Under the pieces are notes generated by a model. The model saw nothing but the letters and a program-made list of their open reading frames with translations. It was not told the DNA's origin and did no database searches. From Lentisphaeria bacterium (GTDB lineage Bacteria > Verrucomicrobiota > Lentisphaeria > Victivallales > UBA1829): DNA of 51,572 nucleotides. Shown piece after piece: positions 33,098 to 41,227 of this stretch (its first letter is position 1; every line of letters begins with the position of its first letter). Where the stretch lies: assembly GCA_017646015.1 (NCBI GenBank), contig JAGCNI010000108.1, positions 1 through 51,572 on the forward strand. The letters run 5' to 3'. The position numbers were made by a program, and so were the translations under genes.

Positions 33098-33823
33098 TTA
33101 TTCCGCTTGTTGTTCTTTATAGCAGGCAATGACAGTGACTCCTCCGGTGACCCGGTCGCCTGTATTGACTTGCGGTTCAAAATTGCTTTTTGCCGGAAGA
33201 TATAATTCAGTACGGGATCCGAATTTGATCATCCCGTATCGTTCGCCTTTTTTCAATTCAGTTCCGGGATCAGCTTCGCAGACAATACGTCTTGCGATCG
33301 CACCGGAGATCTGTTTGACCGCCATCGGAAATTCTTTTCCGGCGATCTTTCCTTTGCCGCCCAGAAGCAGAGATTCATTTTCCTTGATCGCATCCGGGTT
33401 GCGGGCATCATGGTATGCCCCGTTTTTATGAGCCGAGAAAACAACCTGCATATCGCAGGGTGCACGATTGACATGCACATCAAAAACCGACAGAAAAATG
33501 CCGATCCGCAGCATGTCCTGCCCCTCAAACAACTTAGCCAGTTCAGGATTTCCACAGTTGCCGTTGGGGATAAATTCAATGTCTCTCACAACACCATCCG
33601 CCGGTGCAGTCAGCACTGTCGCGCCTTCTGTCACTTTCCGGTTGGGGTCACGGAAAAATGCAACCGCTGCAAGCCAGACGATCAAGTCAAAAATCAAAAA
33701 TCCGATCAACCCTTTGAGGCTGAAAAGATGATAGAACCAACCAATCAGAAACAGAATTGCAAAAATAAGCGCAATCACTGTTGTTCTCAACCATTCACGC
33801 TTGCCGTATTTCGTAAGAGTCAT
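33098..33823 (-). CDS. psd: Phosphatidylserine decarboxylase, short proenzyme
   Basis: A 241-residue proenzyme that cleaves itself at Gly202-Ser203 (KFGSRTEL) to make the pyruvoyl cofactor and converts phosphatidylserine to phosphatidylethanolamine. Two hydrophobic segments (~14-56) anchor the N-terminus, followed by FFRDPNR, APADG and FLSVFDVHVNR, typical of the short archaeal/alphaproteobacterial-type Psd. It is directly upstream of pssA. Confidence 0.94.
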   Translation of the reverse strand: MTLTKYGKREWLRTTVIALIFAILFLIGWFYHLFSLKGLIGFLIFDLIVWLAAVAFFRDPNRKVTEGATVLTAPADGVVRDIEFIPNGNCGNPELAKLFEGQDMLRIGIFLSVFDVHVNRAPCDMQVVFSAHKNGAYHDARNPDAIKENESLLLGGKGKIAGKEFPMAVKQISGAIARRIVCEADPGTELKKGERYGMIKFGSRTELYLPAKSNFEPQVNTGDRVTGGVTVIACYKEQQAE

Positions 33824-33866
33824 TCTTATTTTTCCTTATATTATATAATGGGTGTCCGCTGTTTTT

Positions 33867-34373
33867 TTACAATTCATGACCGGCGAGACCGGCAAGTTCC
33901 GGGCGGGATGCGATATTGGCATGACATACTGCCAGAGCCAGAGCATCTGTTGCATCATTCGGGATTTGCCGGACATCCAGCGAACACATTGCTGCAAGTA
34001 CAGACGCAACCTGTTCTTTCGCTGCAGTTCCCATTCCGACGGCTGCTCTTTTTGCTGTTTTCGGAGAATATTCAAAAACCGGGATCCCGCAAATTGCTGC
34101 TGAAGATACCGCTGCCCCGCGAGCCATGCTCAAAAGCATCGTCGTTTTTATGTTTTTATTTGCAAATGCCGCTTCAATCGAAGCTGCATCCGGGTGGAAT
34201 GTTTCAATTAATTCCTTAATACCGAGAAAGATACGGCGCAAACATTCACCATGTTTCAGAGAGGCTTTATTGCAGATAACTCCGCAATCCAGAACAGAAA
34301 AAACTCCATTCTCAAGCCGAATCACTCCGTAACCGGTTGTCCGCAGTGCCGTATCTATTCCCAGTACGATCAT
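33867..34373 (-). CDS. ruvC: Holliday junction resolvase RuvC
   Basis: A 168-residue endonuclease that resolves four-way junctions with RuvAB. The four acidic catalytic residues are visible as Asp7 (GIDTAL), Glu67 (SIEAAF), Asp140 and Asp143 (NDATDALALA). It lies 14 bases after yebC, an association seen in many bacteria, and 43 bases before psd. ruvA and ruvB are not in the window. Confidence 0.95.
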   Translation of the reverse strand: MIVLGIDTALRTTGYGVIRLENGVFSVLDCGVICNKASLKHGECLRRIFLGIKELIETFHPDAASIEAAFANKNIKTTMLLSMARGAAVSSAAICGIPVFEYSPKTAKRAAVGMGTAAKEQVASVLAAMCSLDVRQIPNDATDALALAVCHANIASRPELAGLAGHEL

Positions 34374-34387
34374 TATATCAACGCAGA

Positions 34388-35143
34388 TCAGGCATCCAGA
34401 GATTCAAGGATCTCTTCATCGATTTCTGCATTGTGGTGCACAGACTGAACGTCTTCGAGTTCTTCCAACTTGTCAACCAGACGGAGGAGCTGGGAAGCGA
34501 TATTGGCTTCTTTGATTTCGACAACGTTATCAGGACGGCGTGTGATTCCTGCTTCAGCTGTGGCAATTCCGGCATCTTCCAATGCTTTTGCAATGTCAGC
34601 AAAGGTTTCCGGCGGAGCCCAGATTTCAGCAATGCCGTCTTCAACACTGATATCTTCTGCTCCTGCATCCAGAACCACATCCATCAGTTTTTCTTCATCT
34701 GCGTTGGCTTCATCGGTGATGACGAAGTGAGCCTGACGCTGGAACATCCAGCCGACAGCTCCGGTTGCAGCGAGGTTACCGTTGTTGCGGTCAAATGCAA
34801 CACGGACATCCCCGATGGTACGGTTTTTGTTGTCGGTAAGGCATTCCACGATCATGGCAGTTCCCTGCGGACCGTAGCCTTCATAGACGATTTCTTCGTA
34901 AGTGACGTTTCCGAGTTCACCGCTGCCTTTTTTGATTGCGCGTTCAATGTTGTCGCGCGGCATGTTGGCAGCTCTGGCTTCGATCAAAGCCATACGCAGA
35001 CGCGGGTTGGTGCTCGGGTCTTTGCCGCTCTGTTTGACACAGACCATGATTTCTTTGGCAAGTTTCGAGAAGATCTTGCCTTTCTTCTTGTCAGAAGCTT
35101 CTTTTTTGTGCTTGATGTTTGCCCATTTACTATGACCTGACAT
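34388..35143 (-). CDS. yebC: YebC/PmpR (TACO1) family regulatory protein
   Basis: A 251-residue three-domain protein starting MSGHSKWANIKHKKEASD, the family hallmark, with NMPRDNIERAIKKG and YEGYGPQG segments. Members act as DNA-binding regulators or as translation factors that help ribosomes at difficult motifs. It is the first gene of the array through rarA. A TTGACA/TATTTT promoter lies 59-87 bases upstream, with a perfect GTTATTAATAAC palindrome (35166-35177) in the leader. Confidence 0.95.
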   Translation of the reverse strand: MSGHSKWANIKHKKEASDKKKGKIFSKLAKEIMVCVKQSGKDPSTNPRLRMALIEARAANMPRDNIERAIKKGSGELGNVTYEEIVYEGYGPQGTAMIVECLTDNKNRTIGDVRVAFDRNNGNLAATGAVGWMFQRQAHFVITDEANADEEKLMDVVLDAGAEDISVEDGIAEIWAPPETFADIAKALEDAGIATAEAGITRRPDNVVEIKEANIASQLLRLVDKLEELEDVQSVHHNAEIDEEILESLDA

Positions 35144-35201
35144 GGTAAACGACCTTTCTTTACTGTTATTAATAACCGATTGATGAAATTATTGATCGGG
35201 T

Positions 35202-35230
35202 AAAATAGCACACATAGTGCATTTTGTCAA
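35202..35230 (-). promoter_or_regulatory. Sigma-70-like promoter for the yebC array
   Basis: On the minus strand TTGACA (35230-35225), 17 bases, TATTTT (35207-35202). The -35 is perfect and the spacing ideal. Confidence 0.65.
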
Positions 35231-35291
35231 CATATTTTTGTAAAATCATGCCTATGATCCATGAAAAAAGAATTTTTTTTGCTACTGCTCC

Positions 35292-35319
35292 TTGCTTTTC
35301 TTTAAAAGAGAGTTATATT
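35292..35319 (+). promoter_or_regulatory. Candidate promoter for rpmB
   Basis: TTGCTT (35292-35297), 16 bases, TATATT (35314-35319), leaving a leader of about 55 bases. A second candidate, TTGACA at 35340 with TTATAG at 35363, would place the RNA start almost on the ribosome site, so it is less likely. Confidence 0.35.
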
Positions 35320-35380
35320 TATTCATCCAAAAACAGTTTTTGACACAAAGACAACAATTTATTTATAGAAAGGTGTAGCT

Positions 35381-35611
35381 ATGAGCAACGTATGTGAAAT
35401 TTGCGGAAAGAAGAAAGTTCAGGGTGCAAGAATCATCCGTAGAGGTCTTGCAAAGAAACAGGGTGGTATCGGTATGCACGTGGTCAAAGTTTCTCCGCGT
35501 ACATTTGAACCGAACATTCAGTCCATCCGTGTCAACGAAAATGGTCAGAACAAACGCATGAAAGTCTGCACTGCATGCATCCGCAGCGGTAAAGTCAAAA
35601 AAGCCTGCTGA
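35381..35611 (+). CDS. rpmB: 50S ribosomal protein L28 (zinc-ribbon form)
   Basis: A 76-residue ribosomal protein starting MSNVCEICGKKKVQG, with the pair Cys5/Cys8 and Cys63/Cys66 (CTAC) of the zinc-binding L28 paralogue. HVVKVSPRTFEPNIQSIRV matches the conserved core. AAGGTG precedes the ATG. It is monocistronic with its own terminator. The C+ form means the protein needs zinc, and a zinc-free paralogue may exist elsewhere. Confidence 0.96.
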   Translation: MSNVCEICGKKKVQGARIIRRGLAKKQGGIGMHVVKVSPRTFEPNIQSIRVNENGQNKRMKVCTACIRSGKVKKAC

Positions 35612-35634
35612 TCCAGTTTCGTACTGAATTCTTT

Positions 35635-35676
35635 GAAAGCCGGGGTCATTCAGCTGATTCCGGCTTTTCCTTTTTA
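35635..35676 (+). terminator. Terminator of rpmB
   Basis: AAAGCCGG (35636-35643) pairs with CCGGCTTT, followed by a T-rich tract. Confidence 0.75.
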
Positions 35677-35704
35677 CATTATATAATACAGGAGATAATT
35701 CATC

Positions 35705-36484
35705 ATGGAAATCGACCGTAAGAAAATCTTGAAGAAAACAGGTGTCATCGCCGCATGGATCGTTGGAATCATTCTCCTCCTCCTGATCCTGACTCCCTTT
35801 ATCGCTCCGGTTATCGCCAAAACATCTATCAAAACTGTCGGCTCGGCAATCACCGGTGTACCGATGGAGATGCAGTCCATGTCCATCAATCCTTTCACAG
35901 GAAAAGTTTCTATCAAAAATCTGAAAGTCGGAAATCCGAAAGGATATACTTCCGCTCAGGCTTTCCTCCTTAAAGATTTCTTCGTGGATCTGGATGCCTC
36001 TTCGCTTCTTTCCAAAAAACTGGTGATCGAAAATATCCAGATCAAAGGGGTCGAAGTCAATTTTGAAACAACTCTCCTGAGTAACAATCTCTCTGATATT
36101 CAGAATAATGTCAACAAAACTCTGGGAATCGATCCGGATAAAAAGAGCACCAAAACTGATGCTGCTCCGGCAAAACAGAAACCGTTGCAGATCAATCATT
36201 TTGAAATGTCTGATATTACCGCATGGCTGGTGCTCAAAGGTACAAAAGCTCAGGCTCCGATCATGCTTGTTCCGGTCACTCTCAATAATCTCGGAACTGG
36301 TCCGGATGGCGTTTCTTCCGCTGCCGTGATCAATTACGTGCTTGTTTCCATGCTGACAAGTCTTGCAAAAGTTCCCGGTGTGGATATCGCTGTGAAAGCT
36401 GTTTCTGATGGCGTTTCCGCAGTCGGAAATTTCCTCGGCAATGCCGCTGATGCCATTATCGGAAATGACAGTAAAAAGAAATAA
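35705..36484 (+). CDS. AsmA-like membrane-anchored protein
   Basis: A 259-residue protein with a Lys/Arg-rich start, one membrane helix (~13-37: IAAWIVGIILLLLILTPFI), then a periplasmic part. The segment MEMQSMSINPFTGKVSIKNLKVGNPKGYTSAQAFLLKDFFVDLD has the beta-rich pattern of AsmA/DUF748 proteins, the bridge-like lipid-transfer and outer-membrane-assembly family. It is far shorter than most AsmA proteins and has a Lys-rich insert (~148-160) and a Gly/Ala-rich tail. The identification is by pattern, not a firm match. It lies between two terminators, so it is monocistronic. Confidence 0.7.
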   Translation: MEIDRKKILKKTGVIAAWIVGIILLLLILTPFIAPVIAKTSIKTVGSAITGVPMEMQSMSINPFTGKVSIKNLKVGNPKGYTSAQAFLLKDFFVDLDASSLLSKKLVIENIQIKGVEVNFETTLLSNNLSDIQNNVNKTLGIDPDKKSTKTDAAPAKQKPLQINHFEMSDITAWLVLKGTKAQAPIMLVPVTLNNLGTGPDGVSSAAVINYVLVSMLTSLAKVPGVDIAVKAVSDGVSAVGNFLGNAADAIIGNDSKKK

Positions 36485-36502
36485 GTTATTTCTGTAAAAC
36501 AG

Positions 36503-36545
36503 AAAACGCCGGAAGTCGATTTGATTTTCCGGCGTTTTTTTTTAT
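36503..36545. terminator. Bidirectional terminator between the AsmA-like gene and ispH
   Basis: AACGCCGGAA (36505-36514) pairs with TTCCGGCGTT (36527-36536), with eight T after it on the plus strand and a T-rich tract on the minus strand. Confidence 0.85.
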
Positions 36546-37408
36546 TGTTCTTGAGTATATATTCTGATTTTTTCTGTCAATTCTTTTACCAATGATTCCG
36601 GGGCGGATGCGCCTGCTGTAATACCGACAGCGGAGACATTTTGCAGCCATTCTTTCCGGAGGGATCCTGCATCCGGGAGGAGATATGCTTTGACGCCATT
36701 CCGCAGAGCAACATCCAGAAGACGTTTGGTATTGGAACTTTGTTGAGAGCCTGCCACGAGAATCAGATCGCAGCATGCAGCAAGGTCACGGACTGCATTC
36801 TGGCGGTCACGGGTCGCAAAACAAACTTCCGCTGAAACTTCAAGATCCGGTAAGGCTTTTTTCAGTTCTTCTGTCATGGCATGAATATCATCTGCATTCA
36901 AGGTCGTCTGTGATAAACACGCATAGGATTTTTTACGATCCGCTTGAGCGAGAAAATTCTGCAAGCCCTCCTGTGATTCGATCACATGGACCGGAGTTGA
37001 AACTCTTCCCAGCAAACCTTCTACTTCCCGGTGTCCTTTTCTGCCGAACAGAATGATCTCTTTCCCAGCCAGCGAAAACTGTTCCATTTTTCTGTGGAGA
37101 GCTTTTACGATCGGACATGCCGCATCAATGACTTTGAGAGAGAGTTTTGCCGCCCGTTCTTCCACATCCCGGCTGACGCCGTGAGCACTGAAAATCAATG
37201 TGCCGCCATCATCCGCTTCCTCCGGTTCATTGATGAAACGGACTCCCCGTTTTTTCAACTCATTCACGATACATTCATTATGGACGATTTCGTGGAGGAC
37301 ATAGACGGGAAACGGTCCTTCCGATAAAGCTTTTTCCACGGTTTGCAATGCACGTTCCACTCCGGCACAGAAACCGCGCGGTTCCGCAAGAAGGATTTCC
37401 GGGTTCAT
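36542..37408 (-). CDS. ispH: 4-hydroxy-3-methylbut-2-enyl diphosphate reductase
   Basis: A 288-residue 4Fe-4S enzyme for the last MEP-pathway step, giving IPP and DMAPP. The three cluster cysteines are Cys14 (RGFCAGVERA), Cys98 (DAACPIVKAL) and Cys196 (EVCFATRDRQ). His residues at HEIVHN and SAHGVS and the Glu of GHREVEG are also conserved. The start overlaps the trmO stop by four bases. Confidence 0.96.
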   Translation of the reverse strand: MNPEILLAEPRGFCAGVERALQTVEKALSEGPFPVYVLHEIVHNECIVNELKKRGVRFINEPEEADDGGTLIFSAHGVSRDVEERAAKLSLKVIDAACPIVKALHRKMEQFSLAGKEIILFGRKGHREVEGLLGRVSTPVHVIESQEGLQNFLAQADRKKSYACLSQTTLNADDIHAMTEELKKALPDLEVSAEVCFATRDRQNAVRDLAACCDLILVAGSQQSSNTKRLLDVALRNGVKAYLLPDAGSLRKEWLQNVSAVGITAGASAPESLVKELTEKIRIYTQEQ

Positions 37409-38190
37409 GAATATTTCTCCAGAAAACGACGGTGCTGATCTTTATCCTGATAGCGATCATCGGCATCCGGCAGTAATTCTTCCGGGAGATAATTGGAATG
37501 GACATCATACACATGCACACCCTGTTCATCGACCGTATAAGCGATTTTCCAGGTTCTGCATCCGATCGTGTAAGAACCATCCGAATAAGAAATGATCCGT
37601 TTGCGGTCAGGAGAAACCGGATCATGTGCCAACTGAACTTTACAGAAATGCGTGAGATCTCTGCCGGCGATCTCTTTGATGAATGCAAATTTTTCCAGTG
37701 CATCTGCGGTGAAATCGACCGGAATTTCCGAGGCGTCCACTTCATCCCGCCATCCCGCTTTTGAGCTCGGGAACGCATCCGCTGAGGGAATGTAAGGTTT
37801 CAAATCCAGAACCGGTGTCAGATCCAGCAGATCATGGTTGCGGATATAAATTTTGAGTCCCTCGATCTTGACCAGTTCCACACAACTCATTCCGATCCGG
37901 TTGGGTCTGTGAGGGGATCGGGTCGCAAAAACTCCGATCCGTTTTTTGATTCCGGTCAGGGGCGGGGTCACTTTGGGACGCCATGTTTCATTCAAATGAA
38001 AAACAAAGAGGACCCAGATCCGTTCAAAACCGGACAGGTCCTCCAGTGCTGTTTCGTAACCATGTCCGGGTTGGAGCTCGATTACTCCTTCGTTTCCTTC
38101 TGAATATACACCCTGCCGTGCGGCTTCATATCTGTACCTGCTGGCACAATGAACCAAGCCGATCGGAGAAAATGCAAAAGAACTGTCCAT
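37405..38190 (-). CDS. trmO: tRNA (N6-threonylcarbamoyl-A37) methyltransferase TrmO
   Basis: A 261-residue beta-barrel SAM methyltransferase (UPF0066/TsaA) that makes m6t6A in tRNA-Thr. The family core reads SPIGLVHCASR, GFERIWVLFVFH, VFATRSPHRPNRIGMSCVEL and LDLKPYIPSADAF. The C-terminal third includes RDLTHFCKVQL and is longer than the core domain, as in E. coli TrmO. It is coupled to ispH by ATGA. The upstream pseudopilin gene ends 28 bases before it with no terminator between, so read-through from the pilin promoter is possible. Confidence 0.93.
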   Translation of the reverse strand: MDSSFAFSPIGLVHCASRYRYEAARQGVYSEGNEGVIELQPGHGYETALEDLSGFERIWVLFVFHLNETWRPKVTPPLTGIKKRIGVFATRSPHRPNRIGMSCVELVKIEGLKIYIRNHDLLDLTPVLDLKPYIPSADAFPSSKAGWRDEVDASEIPVDFTADALEKFAFIKEIAGRDLTHFCKVQLAHDPVSPDRKRIISYSDGSYTIGCRTWKIAYTVDEQGVHVYDVHSNYLPEELLPDADDRYQDKDQHRRFLEKYS

Positions 38191-38218
38191 GGTTACAAAA
38201 TAAATTTAAATCATCAGA

Positions 38219-38956
38219 TCATTCTTTGATCTTGAAATAGTTTTTATCAAACATTCCCTGAATATCCGCTTTGCCGATGGTTTCAGCATGTCCATCCAGA
38301 AAACTCATATTGAAATCATTGGAGTGCGGTTTGCGTGTCAACTGAGCCGGATAGCCCATTGCCGCAGCAGAGGCTGCAGTGGAATCCATGCCGAGCTGTC
38401 CATTATCATTTTCAGCAAACATGACCACTCCGCTCGGAGAACGGGTAACGCTTGTCATTTTGATGAATGATCCTCCGGCAACTCCTCCGGGACGGTCTGC
38501 ATCGCCATAATTGATGGAGTAGGAAGATGCATTGGTGCTTGCATCAAAGAGATTGAGTGCACGTTCATCGGAGGGACAGAAGAAAACACTCATATCATAT
38601 TTTGCGTAACGGAGCAAACCGGTTGTCCACAGTCTCCGGTTTGTGCCGGTCGTAATGGCTGTTGTGGCATTGGCTGGGTCATTGAATTTACTTTCTTTTT
38701 CACCTCTTGCATAATTTTCCACGTTTTTGCTGCGGACATTATAGTCGTTTGCTGCCTGATACATAACGATCTGTCCATTGCGGTCATTGCTGAACTGCAT
38801 CCCCAACACACCGACCTGACGGAGATTGGAAGAACATTCTGTTCTTTTTGCTTTTGCCCGGACAAGTGCCGTTGCGGGGAGAATCAATCCTGCGAGGATT
38901 GCGATCACTGCGATCACTGTGAGGAGTTCGACCAGCGTATAAAAATGTTTTTTCAT
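38219..38956 (-). CDS. Prepilin-type pseudopilin with H-X9-DG motif
   Basis: A 245-residue protein starting MKKHFYTLVELLTVIAVIAILAG, a class III prepilin leader with Glu five after the processed end, plus the hydrophobic N-helix. The C-terminal H-S-N-D-F-N-M-S-F-L-D-G is the H-X9-DG motif that marks the large planctomycete/Lentisphaerota pseudopilin family (DUF1559-like). The ATG at 38956 has GAGGG six bases upstream. The protein should be processed by a prepilin peptidase and exported by a type II/IV-pilus system, and its surface function is unknown. It follows the next pseudopilin gene by 10 bases. Confidence 0.9.
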   Translation of the reverse strand: MKKHFYTLVELLTVIAVIAILAGLILPATALVRAKAKRTECSSNLRQVGVLGMQFSNDRNGQIVMYQAANDYNVRSKNVENYARGEKESKFNDPANATTAITTGTNRRLWTTGLLRYAKYDMSVFFCPSDERALNLFDASTNASSYSINYGDADRPGGVAGGSFIKMTSVTRSPSGVVMFAENDNGQLGMDSTAASAAAMGYPAQLTRKPHSNDFNMSFLDGHAETIGKADIQGMFDKNYFKIKE

Positions 38957-38966
38957 GTGTACCCTC

Positions 38967-39662
38967 TTACTGTTCATTTGTTTTCCAGGAATACAGGAAT
39001 GCTTCTGTATCATCTGCTGCTTCTGCATTACCATAAGAATAGATCAAAATCTGTCCGAGGAGCGCATCTTCTTCTTTTTCTCTGGCAAATTTATCAGTGG
39101 AACTCAAATTGATTTTTCCATCATAGTTCCAGTCCAGAGCGATATTGTAGCGTCTGCCCCATGGGTCGAGTTTGAGAAATCCGGAACCAGAACCTACGGC
39201 AGCCTGCACCGGTTTTGCGGGGGGATCAAGATAACGTTTTTTCTTGCTGTTACCGAAATGATATTTTGCAGATGTTTTATTTGTTATCAAGTCTTCCGGT
39301 ACAGTACCGCTGACAACATTATTGGTCAGAGCCTGAGTCAGATTATCATAAGCGGCAACAGATGCAGTGAATGAATTTGCGGTATCTGCGGTATCAAAAG
39401 GAGTTTCAATCAAAAGATCTCCACTTGCTGTGATCGTATTGAAATTAGAGATGGAAGGGCCTTTATCAATCAGCGGCCAGACGGAATAATCTGCTTTGAA
39501 CTGAGTGAGAGCCAGTTTAATGGCATTCATATCGGCACGGGCGGAAGTTTCTTTTCCTTTGGCTGACATTCCGACAACGACGGGGATCGTGATTCCTGCA
39601 AGAATGGCAATCACAGCAACCACTGTGAGCAATTCTACTAATGTGAAATAACGACGCTGCAT
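38967..39662 (-). CDS. Prepilin-type pseudopilin (GspG-like)
   Basis: A 231-residue protein starting MQRRYFTLVELLTVVAVIAILAG, a class III leader. The C-terminal part contains LDPWGRRYNIALDWNYDGK, like the calcium-site region of the major type II secretion pseudopilin GspG, and YSYGNAEAADDTE. The ATG at 39662 follows AAGGAGGT. It is the first gene of the pilin pair, with a strong promoter at 39702-39730. The central region is longer than in classical GspG. Confidence 0.88.
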   Translation of the reverse strand: MQRRYFTLVELLTVVAVIAILAGITIPVVVGMSAKGKETSARADMNAIKLALTQFKADYSVWPLIDKGPSISNFNTITASGDLLIETPFDTADTANSFTASVAAYDNLTQALTNNVVSGTVPEDLITNKTSAKYHFGNSKKKRYLDPPAKPVQAAVGSGSGFLKLDPWGRRYNIALDWNYDGKINLSSTDKFAREKEEDALLGQILIYSYGNAEAADDTEAFLYSWKTNEQ

Positions 39663-39701
39663 ATTGGATACCTCCTTATAAATTGTTGTTTCTCTGTTGG
39701 A

Positions 39702-39730
39702 ATTATAATACCCGAATGGGTAAAATGCAA
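39702..39730 (-). promoter_or_regulatory. Strong sigma-70 promoter of the pseudopilin pair with an inverted repeat in the spacer
   Basis: On the minus strand TTGCAT (39730-39725), 17 bases, and a perfect TATAAT (39707-39702). The spacer holds the inverted repeat TACCC-N4-GGGTA (39709-39722), placed where a repressor or spacer-twisting activator would sit. Confidence 0.65.
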
Positions 39731-39815
39731 GAGCTGTTTTATGAAATATTGATGAAAAGAGAATATTTTCCGGTGAAAATCTCCTGAAAATCAATTTTTC
39801 CAGCTCTGCTGATTT

Positions 39816-40226
39816 TCATCTGCGGGTACTTTTGATCCGTCCGGAACTGTCCCGGAAAGTGGTACTGTTCCCGTTTTGAGATGCGGATCCCTTGATTCTA
39901 CCGGATGAGTCCCGATAAACCGTTCTGTTTCCTGTTTGAGATGCGGACCCTTTGATTCTTCCGGAACTGTCCCGATAAACCGTTCTGTTTCCATTGGTAG
40001 TGGCAGTTCCCTGAATTCTGCCGGATGAGTCCCGGTAAACCGTTCTGTTTCCATTGGTAGTGGCAGTCCCCTGAATTCTGCCGGATGAGTCCCGATAGAC
40101 CACACGATTTCCATTTTTTGTAGCGGTGGACTGGATTCTTCCTGATGAATCTCGATAGACTTTCCGTTCGGCGGCAAAGAGGACGCAGACGAAACACAAG
40201 AGGATTGCGATAAGGAACTTTTTCAT
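39816..40226 (-). CDS. Small secreted protein made of 20-residue YRDSSGRIxG repeats
   Basis: A 136-residue protein with a Sec signal peptide (MKKFLIAILLCFVCVLFAA), then six tandem 20-residue repeats of the type V-Y-R-D-S-S-G-R-I-x-G-x-A-x-x-x-G-N-R-T, the last truncated. The pattern (aromatic, D-S-S-G-R-I, Gly/Thr-rich turn) suggests short beta-hairpins, reminiscent of YD/MORN-like solenoids, but I cannot name the family. The ATG at 40226 has GGAG nine bases upstream. It is 18 bases downstream of the sugar-epimerase gene and probably in its operon. Function unknown. A periplasmic or surface location is predicted. Confidence 0.8.
   Translation of the reverse strand: MKKFLIAILLCFVCVLFAAERKVYRDSSGRIQSTATKNGNRVVYRDSSGRIQGTATTNGNRTVYRDSSGRIQGTATTNGNRTVYRDSSGRIKGSASQTGNRTVYRDSSGRIKGSASQNGNSTTFRDSSGRIKSTRR
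39819..40160 (-). repeat. 60-bp tandem repeats coding the YRDSSGRI units
   Basis: Six units of 60 bases in frame. Units 2 and 3 are almost identical in DNA (the + strand around 39985-40105 differs at only a few bases), while the outer ones have diverged. Confidence 0.85.
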
Positions 40227-40244
40227 TTCCAAAATCTCCTTTTT

Positions 40245-41207
40245 TTATTTACAGAATTCGGGATCTTCTTTCAAGAGCTGATCGAAATACTCAATGGTTT
40301 TTGTCAATCCCTCGCGGAGCGGAGTGACCGGTTCCCAGTGGAGGATCTCTTTCGCTTTTGAAATATCGGGCTTGCGCTGTTTGGGGTCATCCGATGGCAG
40401 GGATTGACGGATGATTTTTGAGCGTGATCCGGTCAATTCAATGATTGTTTCCGCCAGTTGGAGAATGGTGAATTCTCCCGGATTTCCGATATTGATCGGA
40501 CCGGTGACATCTGCGGGTGTTTCCATCATGCGGATCATGGCTTCGATCAGATCATCCCGGTAACAGAAACTGCGTGTCTGGGAACCATCGCCGTAAATGG
40601 TGATGTCCTGATTCTGCAAAGCCTGCAGGATGAAATTGCTGACAACTCTGCCGTCATTGGGGTGCATTCTCGGCCCGTATGTATTGAATATACGCACGAT
40701 TTTTACAGGGAGAGCGCACTGCATATTGTAGCAGTTGAAGAGTGTTTCAGCGCATCGTTTCCCCTCATCGTAACAGGAACGGACACCGATCGGGTTCACA
40801 TTTCCCCAGTAGGATTCGACCTGCGGATGGATCACGGGGTCACCATAGACTTCGGAGGTGGACGCCTGCAGAATTTTGATACGGAGTCTTTTTGCCAGAC
40901 CGAGCATATTGATTGCGCCGTGAACACAGGTTTTCACTGTCTGCACGGGATCGCGCTGATAATGGATCGGGGAGGCGGGACATGCCAGATTGTAAATTTC
41001 ATCGACTTCTGCATAGAGGGGGAAAGTGATGTCATGCCGGATCAGTTCAAAGTGATGATTATCCAGCAAATGAAGAATATTCCGTTTCGCGCCGGTGTAA
41101 AAATTATCCACACAGATCACATCGTTGTTCCGTTCCAGCAATTTTTCGCAGAGCCATGAACCGAGAAATCCGCTGCCGCCCGTGACGAGAATTGTTTTTT
41201 TACTCAT
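40245..41207 (-). CDS. UDP-glucuronate decarboxylase-like NAD-dependent epimerase/dehydratase (UDP-xylose synthase)
   Basis: A 320-residue extended SDR. NAD loop [12 protein letters not shown] (8-19), catalytic Y-x3-K in SCYDEGKR, and the UXS-typical segments [43 protein letters not shown] and [18 protein letters not shown] enzymes turn UDP-glucuronate into UDP-xylose for surface glycans. It is 20 bases downstream of a GT2-GtrA gene, so the pair likely makes and transfers a sugar. Product identity is inferred from strong similarity of motifs. Confidence 0.88.
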   Translation of the reverse strand: MSKKTILVTGGSGFLGSWLCEKLLERNNDVICVDNFYTGAKRNILHLLDNHHFELIRHDITFPLYAEVDEIYNLACPASPIHYQRDPVQTVKTCVHGAINMLGLAKRLRIKILQASTSEVYGDPVIHPQVESYWGNVNPIGVRSCYDEGKRCAETLFNCYNMQCALPVKIVRIFNTYGPRMHPNDGRVVSNFILQALQNQDITIYGDGSQTRSFCYRDDLIEAMIRMMETPADVTGPINIGNPGEFTILQLAETIIELTGSRSKIIRQSLPSDDPKQRKPDISKAKEILHWEPVTPLREGLTKTIEYFDQLLKEDPEFCK

Positions 41208-41227
41208 AAAAGTTTCTCCGGAATGGT

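Noticed and set aside
35340-35368. TTGACA/TTATAG promoter immediately before rpmB
   Set aside because: The transcript would begin at the ribosome site, leaving almost no leader. The TTGCTT/TATATT pair upstream fits better.
39819-40160. Possible CRISPR array (regular 60-bp repeats)
   Set aside because: The units are contiguous coding repeats with no unique spacers and lie within a signal-peptide protein gene.
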